Source: CAVVYV01 sp963818205 (GTDB lineage: Bacteria > Actinomycetota > Thermoleophilia > Solirubrobacterales > 70-9). Taken from it: a DNA stretch of 64,000 bases. Location: the NCBI GenBank assembly GCA_963818205.1, contig CAWFRG010000016.1:150285-214284 (forward strand), written 5' to 3'. A program made the position numbers and the translations under genes. A model generated the notes under the pieces. The model made no database searches. It had not been told where the DNA came from and was given only the letters and a program-made list of their open reading frames with translations. Below, one piece after another: positions 28,856 to 38,578 of this stretch (positions are counted from its first letter, which is position 1; the number at the start of each line of letters is the position of its first letter).

Positions 28856-29850
28856 ATGGCCGACGGATCCGACGCTCCGAATGATCGCGACGAAGTGGAG
28901 CGGCTTGTCCGACTGGGGCCCAGGGAGCTCACCTGGCCGGAGGTCTGCTCGCGGGCCGGGGTGGAACCCGAGGTGGCCGACGTCCTCTGGCGCGCGCTCG
29001 GCTTCCCCGATGTGTCGCCGGACGAGCGCGCATACACCGACGAGGACGTCAGGGCACTCGCGATCGCGGCCGAGGGAATCGACCCAGCTCCGGGGCGATC
29101 GCCGCGAGGCCGCGCTCGAGGCGATCGTGCGCGAGGCACGGATGGTCAGCGCTCACCTCACCCGGGTCGCGGAGATCGAGGTCGAGGCGATGGCGGAGAT
29201 GCGCGCCCTCGGTTTGCGCGAGCGGCTGCTCGACGGTGCGCTCGAGCGCGGCCTCGAGCGCTCGGACATGGCCTGGCTCCTGCTCTACGGGTTGCGGCGC
29301 CGCCTGGACGAGGCGCTCCGTCGTCGCCTGACGATCGAGGCCGGCAGTCATCCGACCCTGGCGGTCGGCTTCGTCGACCTGGTCGGCTTCACGCGCGTCA
29401 GCGGCTCCCTGCAGGACGACGAGTTCGCGCGCTCTGCTCAGTCGGTTTGAGTCGCTGGCGTCCGACATCGTCACGGAGGCCGGCGGCAGGGTGGTGAAGC
29501 TGATCGGCGACGAGGCGATGTTCGTCGCCCCCGCTGCGGAGGGGGCGGCCCGAGCCGCGCTGGAGCTGGTGGCCGCCTGCGAGGCCAACGGTCTTCCGGC
29601 GGCGCGGGCCGGTCTGGCGGTCGGCCCCGTGCTGGCGCGGGGAGGCGACTACTTCGGCCGTGCCGTCAACCTGGCGAGCCGGCTGGTGGACGCGGCGCCG
29701 CCCGGCGGCGTGATTGCCGACGAGCAGCTCGCCGATGCGATCCGCCAGGACCCGACCTTCGCGGCCGAGTCAGAGGGACGCCAGCCGATCAGGGGGTTGG
29801 GGGATGTCGAGGTGTGGCGCCTGCACTCCGCGTCGGGCGTGCAGCGCTAG
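28856..29850 (+). CDS. Class III adenylate/guanylate cyclase with N-terminal regulatory domain (two frameshifts)
   Basis: About 330 residues. ATG 28856 begins an N-terminal helical domain (ELTWPEVCSRAGVEPEVADV, LWRALGFPDVSPDERAYTDE) like the autoinhibitory, pH-responsive domain of mycobacterial Rv1264. Then comes a helical linker and the cyclase core: VGFVDLVGFTRVSGSL (metal Asp), VVKLIGDEAMFVAP, GLAVGPVLARGGDYFGRAVN and LASRLVDAAPPGG. Extra bases near 29091 and 29432 shift the frame; the text resumes directly each time. It would make cAMP or cGMP. Confidence 0.82.
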
Positions 29851-29920
29851 CACCGGCCTGGACAGGCTCGGTATCCGGCCGCTCCAGCCTGGATCACGCG
29901 GATCGCGCCGGGGCGGTCCC

Positions 29921-30287
29921 CTACGGCTGGCCCAGCGCTTCGAGAACGTCCATCCTGACGACCAGTCCATCCTCGAGGCGATAGCGGTGGCGAACGCGGG
30001 AGTCGGAGATGAGCTCTCCGGTGCGCGCGTCGTGGACCACCTGGTGGACCTCGACCGTGATGCTGCCGTCGGGCTCCATCGGTGAAGCCTTCAGGCTCAA
30101 CCTTGCTCGAGATCGCGGCGAACTGCCTGTTCCAATAGTCGCGGACCGCCGCGTGGCCGACGACCCGCCCGCCCTCCCAGGCGTTGGGCCAGTCGACCTC
30201 GGGGTGCATCAGCTCGACGGCGGCCTCGATGTCGCGGGCGTTGAAAGCGCGGTAGGCGGATCGCAAGGTTTCCTCCGCGTCTAGCAC
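29921..30287 (-). CDS. SnoaL-like/NTF2-family protein (frameshifted)
   Basis: About 122 residues. GTG 30287 opens LDAEETLRSAYRAFNARDIE, AAVELMHPEVDWPNAWEGGR and GHAAVRDYWNRQFAAISSKV. A one-base shift near 30082 leads to DGSITVEVHQVVHDARTGEL, SRVRHRYRLEDGLVVRMDVL and the stop at 29921. DW...W..GG....H..V..YW is the common pattern of NTF2-like proteins. An upstream ATG at 30347 would add about 20 residues. Function is unknown. Confidence 0.78.
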
Positions 30288-30388
30288 GTGACCAACGTAG
30301 CGGGCGGGGAGTGATCCCTGGTTGCAACGTGCCGGCTGACTAGGCATCGTGAGCCAGCCGAAGCCGGCGGAAGCTAGCCTTGCCGCGA

Positions 30389-31771
30389 ATGCCGCAGACG
30401 CCGGAAAGGCCGCTCGACCGCGACCGGCTCGCCACCCTCGTCGAGCGGGAGGAGCGGCGCTTCGTCGAGCGGCACCCGCGTTCGCAAGAGCTTTTTGAAC
30501 GCGGCCGGCGAGCGCTGCTCGCCGGCGTGCCGATGCCGTGGATGACGCAGTGGGCGAGCCCCTATCCCGTGTTCGCCGAGAGCGCGGCGGGCGCCCGGTT
30601 CACCGATGTTGACGGCAACGACTACCTCGACCTCTGCCTCGGGGACACCGGGGCGATGACGGGCCACTCGCCGCCGGCGACCGCAGCGGCGGTGGCCGAG
30701 CGCGCCGCTCGCGGGATCACGCTGATGCTGCCGACCGAGGACGCGAGCCGGGTTGGGGAGGAGCTCACCCGCCGCTTCGGCCTGCCGCGCTGGCAGTTCG
30801 CCCTAACGGCGACCGACGCCAACCGCTTCGCGCTGCGCCTCGCGAGGGCGATTACCGCCCGGCCGAAGGTCCTGGTCTACGCCTGGTGCTACCACGGCAC
30901 GGTCGACGAGAGCTTCGCGATCGAGGTCGAGGGCGAGACCCGCTCCCGCCCGGACAACATCGGCCCGCCCGTCGACCCGGCGCTGACGACGCGGGCGATC
31001 GAGTGGAACGACATCGCCGCCCTCGAGCGTGCCCTTGCGCCCGGCGACGTCGCCTGCGTGCTGGCGGAGCCGGCGATGACGAACGCCGGGATCGTTCTCC
31101 CCGAGGCCGGCTACCACGAGGCGCTTCGCCGGCTCACGCGCGAGCACGGCACCCTACTCGTGATCGACGAGACCCACACCTTCTGCGCCGGGCCCGGCGG
31201 CTACACCGCCGCCGCGGGGCTGGAACCCGACCTGCTCACGATCGGCAAGGCGATCGCCGCTGGGATCCCCGCCGCGGCCTACGGTATGACCGAGGCGGTG
31301 GCCGAGCGGATCACCGGCCACCGCCGGATGCTGGAGACATCTGACGTCGGCGGGATCGGCGGGACGCTGGCGGGCAACGCGCTCTCCCTGGCGGCGACGC
31401 GCGCGACCCTCGAGAAGGTGCTCACCGACGCGGCCTTCGACCACATGATCGAGATCGCCGAGCGGTTCGCGGCCGGCGTGAACGACGTGATCGCCGCCCA
31501 CGGCCTCCCCTGGCAGTCGACCCGGCTCGGGTGCCGGGTCGAGTACCACTTCCGGCCGACGCCGCCGCGCAACGGGTCCGAGGCGATGGCGGCGGACGAC
31601 GCCATGCTCGGCCGCTACATGCATCTCCACGCCCTGAACCAGGGGATCCTGCTGACGCCGTTCCACAACATGGCGCTGATGTGCCCGGCGACAACCGACG
31701 CCGACATCGACCGGCACACGGCGGCGTTCGAGGAGGCGGTGGCGGCGCTGGCAGGCGCAACCGTGAGCTGA
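30389..31771 (+). CDS. Class III aminotransferase, glutamate-1-semialdehyde-aminomutase-like
   Basis: An intact PLP enzyme of 460 residues. Markers are GARFTDVDGNDYLDLCLGDT, GHSPPATAAAVAERAARG, YHGTVDES, the PLP-binding LVIDETHTFCAGPGG and the Schiff-base lysine in LLTIGKAIAAGIPAAAYG. LNQGILLTPFHNMALMCPAT closes the active site. It is related to hemL-type mutases but shorter in conservation at the substrate loop, so it is more likely an omega- or amino-acid transaminase. ATG 30389 is preferred over TTG 30380. Confidence 0.88.
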   Translation: MPQTPERPLDRDRLATLVEREERRFVERHPRSQELFERGRRALLAGVPMPWMTQWASPYPVFAESAAGARFTDVDGNDYLDLCLGDTGAMTGHSPPATAAAVAERAARGITLMLPTEDASRVGEELTRRFGLPRWQFALTATDANRFALRLARAITARPKVLVYAWCYHGTVDESFAIEVEGETRSRPDNIGPPVDPALTTRAIEWNDIAALERALAPGDVACVLAEPAMTNAGIVLPEAGYHEALRRLTREHGTLLVIDETHTFCAGPGGYTAAAGLEPDLLTIGKAIAAGIPAAAYGMTEAVAERITGHRRMLETSDVGGIGGTLAGNALSLAATRATLEKVLTDAAFDHMIEIAERFAAGVNDVIAAHGLPWQSTRLGCRVEYHFRPTPPRNGSEAMAADDAMLGRYMHLHALNQGILLTPFHNMALMCPATTDADIDRHTAAFEEAVAALAGATVS

Positions 31772-31838
31772 CGCGAATCAGCCGGACCGCCATCTGCGCC
31801 GCCAGCCTACTCGGCGATCACGATCCTTTCGGCTGGTG

Positions 31839-32394
31839 CTAGCGGGCAGCGGGCTCGTAGTAGAGGAGGAGGTTCCCGGAGTTGAAGGCCCTGGTCTTGA
31901 GCAGCTTCAGGCTGATCCTCTCCTCTGCGTTCCTGAATAGCGGATTTGCCGGCGCCGAGGATGACCGGGTTCACCATGATCCGCAATTCGTCGACCAGGC
32001 CCATCGGCAGGAGGCTCACCGTCAGATCGGAGCTGCCGAATATCGCGATGTCCTTGCCTGGCTGTTGCCTGAGCTTCGCGAGCTCGTCCGGGGCGGTGAT
32101 CAGCCGGGTATTTGCCCACTCCGCCTTGTCGAGCGTTCGCGAGACGACGATCTTCGAAATGCTGTTCATCCTCGCCGCGATCCTCGGGTCTTCCTCCTCC
32201 GCCGCTGACGTAGGCCAGAACGCCGCCATCCCCTCGTAGGTGACGCGCCCGAATACCAGCGTGTCGACCTCATCGAGCTGCTCCACCGAGAACTCGTCGA
32301 ACTCCTCATCGATGTTCCAGAAGTCGAACTCCTGATTCGGGCCTTCGTAATACCCGTCGACGGTCGCCATCATGAACGAGAAGATCCTCCTCAT
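31839..32394 (-). CDS. Dihydrofolate-reductase-like (RibD C-terminal) protein (frameshifted)
   Basis: A DHFR-family reductase of about 185 residues. MRRIFSFMMATVDGYYEGPN, DTLVFGRVTYEGMAAFWPTS, ISKIVVSRTLDKAEWANTRL, IAIFGSSDLTVSLLPMGLVD and LRIMVNPVILGAGKS are the ordered motifs. A one-base shift near 31945 is followed by LFRNAEERISLKLLKTRAFN, LLLYYEPAAR and a stop at 31839. It binds NADPH and reduces an unknown substrate. A fragment of a related gene lies at 22838. Confidence 0.88.
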
Positions 32395-32433
32395 CGAAAC
32401 TCCTTCGAGTCCCTCAGCCGGGCGGCCCCCAAG

Positions 32434-33198
32434 CTACTGGGCCGTGAAGCCCCCGTCGAGGACAAGCGTCGTTCCGGTGCAGAAGCGGGCCTCGTCGGAG
32501 CACAGGTACATCGCCGCCGCAACCAGCTCCTCGGGGCGACCCATGCGCCCCACCGGAAACGCCTGCAGGAGTGCTTCCTTCGGCACCTTCTGCTCATCGA
32601 GGTAGCGCCAGATCATGCTGCCGGGGATGTCGATCGCGGCGAAGGCGAGGGCATTGACGCTGATGTCGTCCTTGCCGACCTCGATCGCGGCCGCCTTCGT
32701 GAGGCCGTTGACGCCGCCCTTGGTCGCCGCGTAGAGCCCGTTCGCCGGAGCGGCCGTGATGCTGCTGGTGACCGAGGACATGTTGAGGATGGCGCCGCCG
32801 CCGCCCGTGCGCATCGCGTTTATCTCGTGCTTGAGGCAGAAGAAGAGGCCCTTGAGATCCGTCGCAATCAGCTCGTCGAAGGCGCTCTCGGTCGCCTCCG
32901 CGATCTCGCCCAGCTCTTCGGTGCCGGCGTTGTTGATCGCGCAACTGAGGCGGCCATGCGCATCGACCGTGCCGGCGACGAGCGCCTCCACCTCCTCCTC
33001 GCGGGACACATCGGCCGGCGAGAAGTCAATCCGACCCCCGGCCGCCCGTATCTTCTCCGCGGCCGCCTCGCCTGCGGCGGCGTCGCGGTCGCAGCCCACG
33101 ACCGTCGCCCCAGCGTTCGCGAAGGCCTCGGCCAGCACTGCCCCGCAGCCGCGGGCGGTCCCGGTTATCAGGACCACCTTGTCGGCGAAGGCCGGCAC
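32434..33198 (-). CDS. Short-chain dehydrogenase/reductase
   Basis: An intact classical SDR, 254 residues. VVLITGTARGCGAVLAEAFA is the TGxxxGxG loop; NNAG is present at about 90; catalytic Ser (MSSVTSS), Tyr and Lys (LYAATKGG) follow; and GRMGRPEELVAAAMYLCSDE leads to the usual end TTLVLDGGFTAQ. The start is GTG 33198. The enzyme oxidises or reduces an alcohol/ketone with NAD(P); the substrate cannot be told. It lies upstream of the DHFR-like gene on the same strand, separated by 40 bases, so they may be one operon. Confidence 0.92.
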   Translation of the reverse strand: MPAFADKVVLITGTARGCGAVLAEAFANAGATVVGCDRDAAAGEAAAEKIRAAGGRIDFSPADVSREEEVEALVAGTVDAHGRLSCAINNAGTEELGEIAEATESAFDELIATDLKGLFFCLKHEINAMRTGGGGAILNMSSVTSSITAAPANGLYAATKGGVNGLTKAAAIEVGKDDISVNALAFAAIDIPGSMIWRYLDEQKVPKEALLQAFPVGRMGRPEELVAAAMYLCSDEARFCTGTTLVLDGGFTAQ

Positions 33199-33311
33199 CG
33201 GGCGACTCTATCGCCGGACCGCGATCGCGTCGAGTATTAACTCCCGACAGTAGGCATTGACCAACCCCGGAAAGGACCGCAGGGTGGACGCCGGCCGCGG
33301 ATGCCGCTAGC

Positions 33312-33737
33312 TCAGCGAGCGTCGGAGACGGCGCGCTCGGACTGCTGGGCGGTGACAACCGTGACAGGGAGGCCGAGCGCCTCCACGCGGTGGGGGAGGT
33401 CGCGGCGGAGCCAGCGCGAGACGCGCGCCGGAAGGGTGGAGATGATGATCTCGTCGAACCCGCCTCGCTCGACCGCCTGCTGCACGGCGACGAAGGGATC
33501 GTTGTCGCCGACGGTCCCTTCGACGTGGCCGCCGGCGGCCTCGCGGAGCAGCGGGATGGCCAGCTCGAGTGTGGCCGCGGCCGCCTCGGTTTCCGGGTCC
33601 CAGTAGGGACGCGGCACCATCAGCGTGAACGTGCAGGGAGACCGGCGGGCGCGGGCACGGACCTCGTCGAGCAGCCTCGGTGTCGCCGCGGTCTGGTGAG
33701 CCACGACCAGGACGCGCGTAGGCGCTGGGGACGTCAT
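33312..33737 (-). CDS. Universal-stress-protein-like protein
   Basis: A 141-residue alpha/beta protein: RVLVVAHQTAATPRLLDEVR, CTFTLMVPRPYWDPETEAAA, then VEGTVGDNDPFVAVQQAVER, FDEIIISTLPARVSRWLRRD and LPVTVVTAQ. The order strand-helix-strand with DEIIIST(L) and W.R.DLP.RV is the actinobacterial USP-like/permease C-terminal-type domain that often stands alone. It is probably a nucleotide- or signal-binding stress protein. Confidence 0.78.
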   Translation of the reverse strand: MTSPAPTRVLVVAHQTAATPRLLDEVRARARRSPCTFTLMVPRPYWDPETEAAAATLELAIPLLREAAGGHVEGTVGDNDPFVAVQQAVERGGFDEIIISTLPARVSRWLRRDLPHRVEALGLPVTVVTAQQSERAVSDAR

Positions 33738-33854
33738 CCCGGTGCTGATTGTCGCATCGCCCGCCGCCGGCGGCCAAACACGCGTCAGCGGAGATGCTCC
33801 TCGCCGCGGGTAAGGAGAAGCGGTATCTCAGGTGATCCTCTGACGTAGGATCGA

Positions 33855-34511
33855 GTGGTGGACTACCTCGCACCGGACTTCAGCTCTGCGGCGCTCGTCA
33901 CGATCGACAGCCAGGTCGACACGCTTGACGGCCAGCCCCTGGAGATCCCGGGAACGTCTAAAGCCGTCACGAGGATCGCGGCGCTCGCGGCGACATTCCG
34001 GGACGTCGGCCGCCCGATCGTCCACATCGTCCGCCTGTATCGGAAGGACGGGAGCAATGTCGACCTCTGCCGGCGCGCGGCCGTCGAGGCAGGGGCGGAG
34101 TGGCTTGCACCCGGATCGCCCGGCTCGCAGTTGGCGCCCGGCCTCGTCCAGGACGACAATTTCGCCCTCGAGCCCGACGCGCTCATACGGGGTCGCCTCC
34201 AGCGAGTCGGGCCGCATGAGGTCGTTATCTACAAGCCGCGCTGGGGGGCGTTCTACTCGACTCCGCTTGAGGACCACCTACGAGGGAGCGGGGTATCCAC
34301 GATCGTGTTCTGCGGCTGCAACTTCCCGAACTGTCCGCGTACGTCGATCTATGAGGCCAGCGAGCGTGACTTCCGGGTTGTCCTTGCCGAGGACGCGGTC
34401 TCAGGTCTCTACGAGAAGGGCCGGGAGGAGCTCAACAACATCGGCGTGCGGCTGATGTCGACAGGTGAGCTCCTCGACGCTGCCGCGCCGACCGCTGCGG
34501 CTAAGACGTAG
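33855..34511 (+). CDS. Isochorismatase-like cysteine hydrolase
   Basis: A 218-residue cysteine hydrolase. The catalytic triad is visible: Asp in ALVTIDSQVD, Lys in EVVIYKPRWGAFYSTPLEDH and Cys in CGCNFPNCPRTSIYEASERD. FRVVLAEDAVSGLYEKG follows as in the family. Likely substrates are amides or ureido compounds (N-carbamoyl or nicotinamide type). The start is one of two adjacent GTG codons at 33855/33858. Confidence 0.9.
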   Translation: MVDYLAPDFSSAALVTIDSQVDTLDGQPLEIPGTSKAVTRIAALAATFRDVGRPIVHIVRLYRKDGSNVDLCRRAAVEAGAEWLAPGSPGSQLAPGLVQDDNFALEPDALIRGRLQRVGPHEVVIYKPRWGAFYSTPLEDHLRGSGVSTIVFCGCNFPNCPRTSIYEASERDFRVVLAEDAVSGLYEKGREELNNIGVRLMSTGELLDAAAPTAAAKT

Positions 34512-34615
34512 CGCTCGACTGCCTCCTCGCGCGAGAAGGAGGAGCAGGACGCGACCCGGATTCCCATCGCCCTCGCCGGACGAGCTCGGTATCCGGTCGC
34601 TCTAACCTGGATCGG

Positions 34616-35188
34616 ATGAGAGAGATCCTCACCCCACCGCTCCGGGCGGCGGCCCTGACCGCCTTCATCGCCGGGCTCGCGCTGTTCCTCCTCAACCCGC
34701 CGTCGCTCGGCGGGCTGGAGAACCTGCTGATGATCCTGGGCGGCGCCGTCGCGATCGCGCTCGTCACCGCCTGGTTGACGGTGGTGATGATCGGCAAGGA
34801 GACCCCGGAGCCCGAGTTCCGGCGGCTGGTCGACCGCAGCGAGGCGCTCGCCTCGCTGCCGCCTCCCGAGCGGCCGCCGAGCGAGTTCGACGAGCTGGTG
34901 ATGGAGGCGCTCGACGACCTCCCGGCGGAGTTCCGCGAGCTGCTCGAGCACACGCCGGTGGTCGTCTCCAACCTCGGCCACGAGCACCGCGCCTACGGCC
35001 ACTACATCGGCGGCACCGTCGCCCGCGACATCTACCCGGACCGGATCGTCATCTACCAGGACACCCTGGAGCGCGACTTCGGCCACGACCCCGCCCTCCT
35101 GCGGGCGCAGGTCGAGCGAACCGTCCGCCACGAGATCGCCCACCATCTCGGCTGGGGCGAGCGCGGCGTCCGCGGCCTCGGGCTCTGA
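34616..35188 (+). CDS. Membrane-anchored metallopeptidase-family (zincin) protein
   Basis: 190 residues. Two N-terminal membrane helices (AALTAFIAGLALFLLNPPSL; LLMILGGAVAIALVTAWLTV) are followed by a minimal zincin domain: FDELVMEALDDLPAEFRELL, VVVSNLG, GGTVARDIYPDRIVIYQDTL and the zinc motif HEIAHHLGWGE. The soluble MPN/zincin_1 family usually lacks the helices; here the peptidase is tethered. HEIAHHLG has both His and the Glu, so activity is possible. Confidence 0.88.
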   Translation: MREILTPPLRAAALTAFIAGLALFLLNPPSLGGLENLLMILGGAVAIALVTAWLTVVMIGKETPEPEFRRLVDRSEALASLPPPERPPSEFDELVMEALDDLPAEFRELLEHTPVVVSNLGHEHRAYGHYIGGTVARDIYPDRIVIYQDTLERDFGHDPALLRAQVERTVRHEIAHHLGWGERGVRGLGL

Positions 35189-35235
35189 GCACGACGCGAT
35201 CCCGCAACCCGCCGGTGGTGTGAGAGATTGGGCCG

Positions 35236-35976
35236 GTGCCCCGTCGTCGCATCCTGCTTTGCCCCCAATTCACCGAGGTCGAGTGGACGATCGCGCCGCG
35301 GCTCTCCGAGTGGGCCGAGGTCGCGACCTTCGACGCTCCCGGAGTCGGCGACGAACCGATCCCCGGCGACGATCCGACCCGCTTCGATCGCGAGATGGTC
35401 GTTCAACGGGCGCTGCAGGAGGTCGAGAGACTGGACTGGGACTCCTACTTCGTGGTCGGAGACGCCTGGGGAACCGCGACCGCCGCGCGGATCGCCAACG
35501 CAAGGCCGGCGCCGGTGCTCGGGCTTGCGCTTGGCCACGCGTCCCTCGACTACGGGACGGAGGGTGAGCGAGCGGCGGTGAACGGCGAGTTGGTCGCGGC
35601 GATGACCCAGCTCCTGCGTTCTGACTACGACTCCTTCGTGCGCTACGGGATGACCCAATTCACGCAGGGGGCATTCGACGAGGAGACCTCGGGTCGGATC
35701 GTCGCCCGGTTCCCGCCGATGGAGGTCGCCGCGACGGTCTGGGAGACGCTTGTCGAGCGACCCGAGCCGCTCGGCGAAATGCTCGGGCAACTGGACATGC
35801 CGCTGCTGCTTGCGAAGCACGATGGATGCCTTGTGTTCACCGCGGAGGGTTACGAGGACGCGGTCGCCGCCTTTCCGCAAGCTCACAGGGCCAGCATCCC
35901 GAAGGCCCCGTCGGCCAGCGACGACTTCGCCGCAGCGCTCCGGGAGTTCTGCGAGAGCGTGCGCAACGAGCGCTAG
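35236..35976 (+). CDS. Alpha/beta-hydrolase-fold protein without the nucleophile serine
   Basis: 246 residues from GTG 35236. The fold order is right: LLCPQFTEVEWTIAPRLSEW, VATFDAPGVGDEPIPG, then the elbow VVGDAWGTATAARIANA, and later MPLLLAKHDGCLVFTAEGYE. The elbow reads GDAWG instead of GxSxG, so the catalytic serine is replaced by alanine. It may be a non-catalytic binding protein. Its stop overlaps the stop of recQ on the other strand. Confidence 0.75.
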   Translation: MPRRRILLCPQFTEVEWTIAPRLSEWAEVATFDAPGVGDEPIPGDDPTRFDREMVVQRALQEVERLDWDSYFVVGDAWGTATAARIANARPAPVLGLALGHASLDYGTEGERAAVNGELVAAMTQLLRSDYDSFVRYGMTQFTQGAFDEETSGRIVARFPPMEVAATVWETLVERPEPLGEMLGQLDMPLLLAKHDGCLVFTAEGYEDAVAAFPQAHRASIPKAPSASDDFAAALREFCESVRNER

Positions 35977-37835
35977 ACGGGCTGACCGGCGACCAGCTCG
36001 AGCACGTCGTCGCCGTGGCGCTTCAGGAAGGCCGGGCCGACGCCGTGGATCTCGGCGAGGCTGTCCGCGTCCCGCGGGCGCGAGGCGGCGATCCCCTCGA
36101 GCGTCCGGTTGTTGGCGACGGTGTAGGCGGGCTTGCCGCCCGCGGCCTCCCGCCGCCAGGCCCGGAGCGCCTCGAGCAGCGCCTCGTCCTCGGGCGAGAG
36201 GTCGGCCGGGGGAGAGCGCCTTCGCGCCCCGGCGCCTCGTCGCCTTCACCTCCAGCTCCTCGGGGTCCGGCAGCCAGGAGTCCGGATCGCAGACGTCGCA
36301 GCAGCGGCCCTCGGGCGCCCCGGGGGTGGCGTCGCCGAAGTGGTCGAGCAGCCTCCGCCGCCGGCAGCTCTCCGAGAAGCTGAACGACTCGACCGCGCGG
36401 TAGGCGCGCCAGGAGCGATCGCGCGCGGCGGTGCAGGCGGCCCGGGCGCGGGCGAGGTTGATCGTCGCGTTGAAGCGGAGCTCGAGCCGCCCGCCGGGCG
36501 CGGGCTCGACCTCGAACGCCCCGGCGCTCTCGGCGACCGCGAGCCGGACCCGTTCCTCGTCCTTCCGCGGGCTCTCGATCGTCAGCCGCCCCTCGCTGTC
36601 GGCTCCCGCCTTCAGGCGCTGCGCGTAGAACGAGACGCTCTCGGGCTCGACCTCGCGCATCTTGATGAAGCGGACCAGCCGGCCCAGGTCGGAGCGCCCC
36701 GCGAGCAGCACCGCTCGCGCCGGCAGCCCGTCGCGACCGGCGCGCCCCGCCTCCTGGTAGTAGGCCTCGACGCTCGTCGGGATCGCCCAGTGCCAGACCG
36801 AGCGCACATTCGCCTTGTCGACGCCCATCCCGAAGGCGTTGGTGGCGGTGATCACCTCGGCGTCGCCGGTCATGAACCGGTGCTGGGCCGAGGCGCGCTC
36901 GTCGGGGTCCATCCCCGCGTGGTAGCCGGCGGCGCTCAGCCCGTCCTCGCGGAGCGCCTGGGCGACCTCCTCGGTGTCGCGCCTGGTCCCGCAGTAGACG
37001 ATCGCCGGCCGGTTCGCCTCGTCCCCGAGCCCGTGGCGCAGCAGCGCCAGCTTCCGCGCCTTCGACCCCTTGCCCTCGAACCGGACGATGTCGAAGGAGA
37101 GGTTGGGACGGTCGAAGCCCGCCCGGATCATCAGCGGCTCGCGGAGCCCGAGCCGCTGCGAGATCTCGGTCGCCACCCCCTCGGTCGCGGTCGCCGTGCA
37201 CGCCATCACCGCCGGCCGCCCCAGCCGCTCGATCACCCGCGGCAGCCGCAGGTAGTCGGGCCTGAAGTCGTGCCCCCACTCCGAGATGCAGTGGGCCTCG
37301 TCGACCGCGAGCAGATCGACCTCGCGCCGCCCGACCGCCTCCATGAAGACGGGCGAGGCGAACCGCTCCGGCGAGCAGTAGACGATCCGCGCCTGCCCGC
37401 CGCGGATCTGCGCGAGCGCATCCCGCGCCACCTCCTCGGGCAGCCCCGAGGCGATCATCACCGCCGGATGCCCATCCGCCGCCAGCCGCCGCCACTGATC
37501 CGCCATCAGCGCGATCAGCGGACTGACGACGATCGTCAGCTCCTCCGAAGCGAGCCCGGGCAGCTGGTAGCAGAGGCTCTTCCCGCCCCCGGTCGGCATC
37601 ACCACCAGCGAGTCCCGCCCCGCCAGCGCCGCCTCGACCGGCTCCCGCTGCCCGGGCCGGAAGCCCTCGTAGCCGAGGTGGGCCAGCAGCGCCTCGGGAT
37701 CGCGCGGGCCCGTCGGTAGGCGCGCCGGGTCTCCGAGAGCTCGGAGTCAAGCCCCTCCAGCCCCCGGAGCGCCGCCCGCGCCTCTTCCATCTCAGGAAAA
37801 GCCGCCTGCGCCAGGTTCTCGCCCCGCTTGCTCAC
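35973..37835 (-). CDS. recQ: ATP-dependent DNA helicase RecQ (frameshifted)
   Basis: About 620 residues. GTG 37835 begins MSKRGENLAQAAFPEMEEAR. After a shift near 37700 the 0-motif FRPGQREPVEAAL, motif I MPTGGGKSLCYQLP, II DEAHCISEWGHDFRPDY, TATATEG, then helicase C (YHAGMDPDERASAQHRFMTG, TNAFGMGVDKANVRSVWHWA, YYQEAGRAGRDG) are intact. The zinc site has the RecQ cysteines in SFSESCRRRRLLDHFG and CCDVCD. A shift near 36230 leads into an HRDC domain ending AEIHGVGPAFLKRHGDDVLE. The function is branched-DNA unwinding in recombination and repair. Confidence 0.9.
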
Positions 37836-37949
37836 CCGCCTAGCCTGGCGCAGGGCGCGGTCAGATAGCGCTTGCGCTCACCCGGCCGCCATCCGTAGAA
37901 ACCCCGTAGGGCGATTGGCACCTCTGGGCGGGCAGCGCGGCGCGCCGCC

Positions 37950-38271
37950 CTAGATCTTGAGCCGTTTGAGCGCGGCCCGAATCTGCTCCTGACTCTCCTC
38001 GTCCAAGACCGGCTCGTGCTCGAGCCACAGGACGAAGGCGTGAAGCCAGAGCAGCCGCACGTCCATCTCGAGCTCGCTCGCGTAGGCCATCAGCACCTCC
38101 TCGGGCTGCCTCGGCCAGGCGATGCCCGTCCTCAAAGCGCGCGATCGTCGCCTGGTTTACCTCGATCGCCGCCGCGATCTTGACCTGCACGACGCTGCTC
38201 TCCTCTCGCGCCTGGCGACAGGCGCGCCCCAGCCAGGGCAGTAGGGGACGCGGAACCTCCTCGGCCTTCAT
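37950..38271 (-). CDS. XRE-family HTH regulator (frameshifted)
   Basis: About 107 residues. ATG 38271 opens MKAEEVPRPLLPWLGRACRQ; the HTH is AREESSVVQVKIAAAIEVNQ, ATIARFEDG. A one-base shift near 38125 gives the helical C terminus EEVLMAYASELEMDVRLLWL, HAFVLWLEHEPVLDEESQEQ, IRAALKRLKI and a stop. It stands at the edge of the lower-GC patch with an AT-rich palindrome 65 bases upstream. Confidence 0.78.
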
Positions 38272-38337
38272 GCCCGCAGTTCTATCCGACCGGCGCGACA
38301 CGAACGCGGTGGCCGGCGGGTTCGCGCCTGCTATGCG

Positions 38338-38357
38338 TTTCGAATATTCGTTCGAAA
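38338..38357. promoter_or_regulatory. Palindromic operator/promoter upstream of the XRE gene
   Basis: TTTCGAA and TTCGAAA form a perfect 7-bp inverted repeat with spacer TATTCG. It lies in an AT-rich stretch (38337-38405) that stands out against the GC-rich surroundings, 65 bases upstream of the XRE start and about 220 bases upstream of the divergent gene at 38579. It is probably the XRE binding site and may contain promoters for both directions. The rest of 38358-38578 shows no gene. Confidence 0.5.
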
Positions 38358-38578
38358 TACTTACGCTTCCTTGATATTTACCAACAGCATGATACAAGAT
38401 AGAACGTAAGAGCGCCAACGAAGCACGCATCCGGCGACCGCTTACGTGCCCGAGTGAGCCGAAACCTCGGTACGCCGGGGTCGGCGGTGAGCGACCTGCG
38501 CTCCCGCCCTGACGAGGCAGCCGGACGTACTGAGCAGCACACCCGAACACACACACAACTGAAGGAGACAAGGACAGT

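Noticed and set aside
36133..37719. A 528-codon open frame on the top strand opposite recQ.
   Set aside because: The lower strand carries all RecQ motifs; the top-strand product is low-complexity Arg/Pro/Leu.
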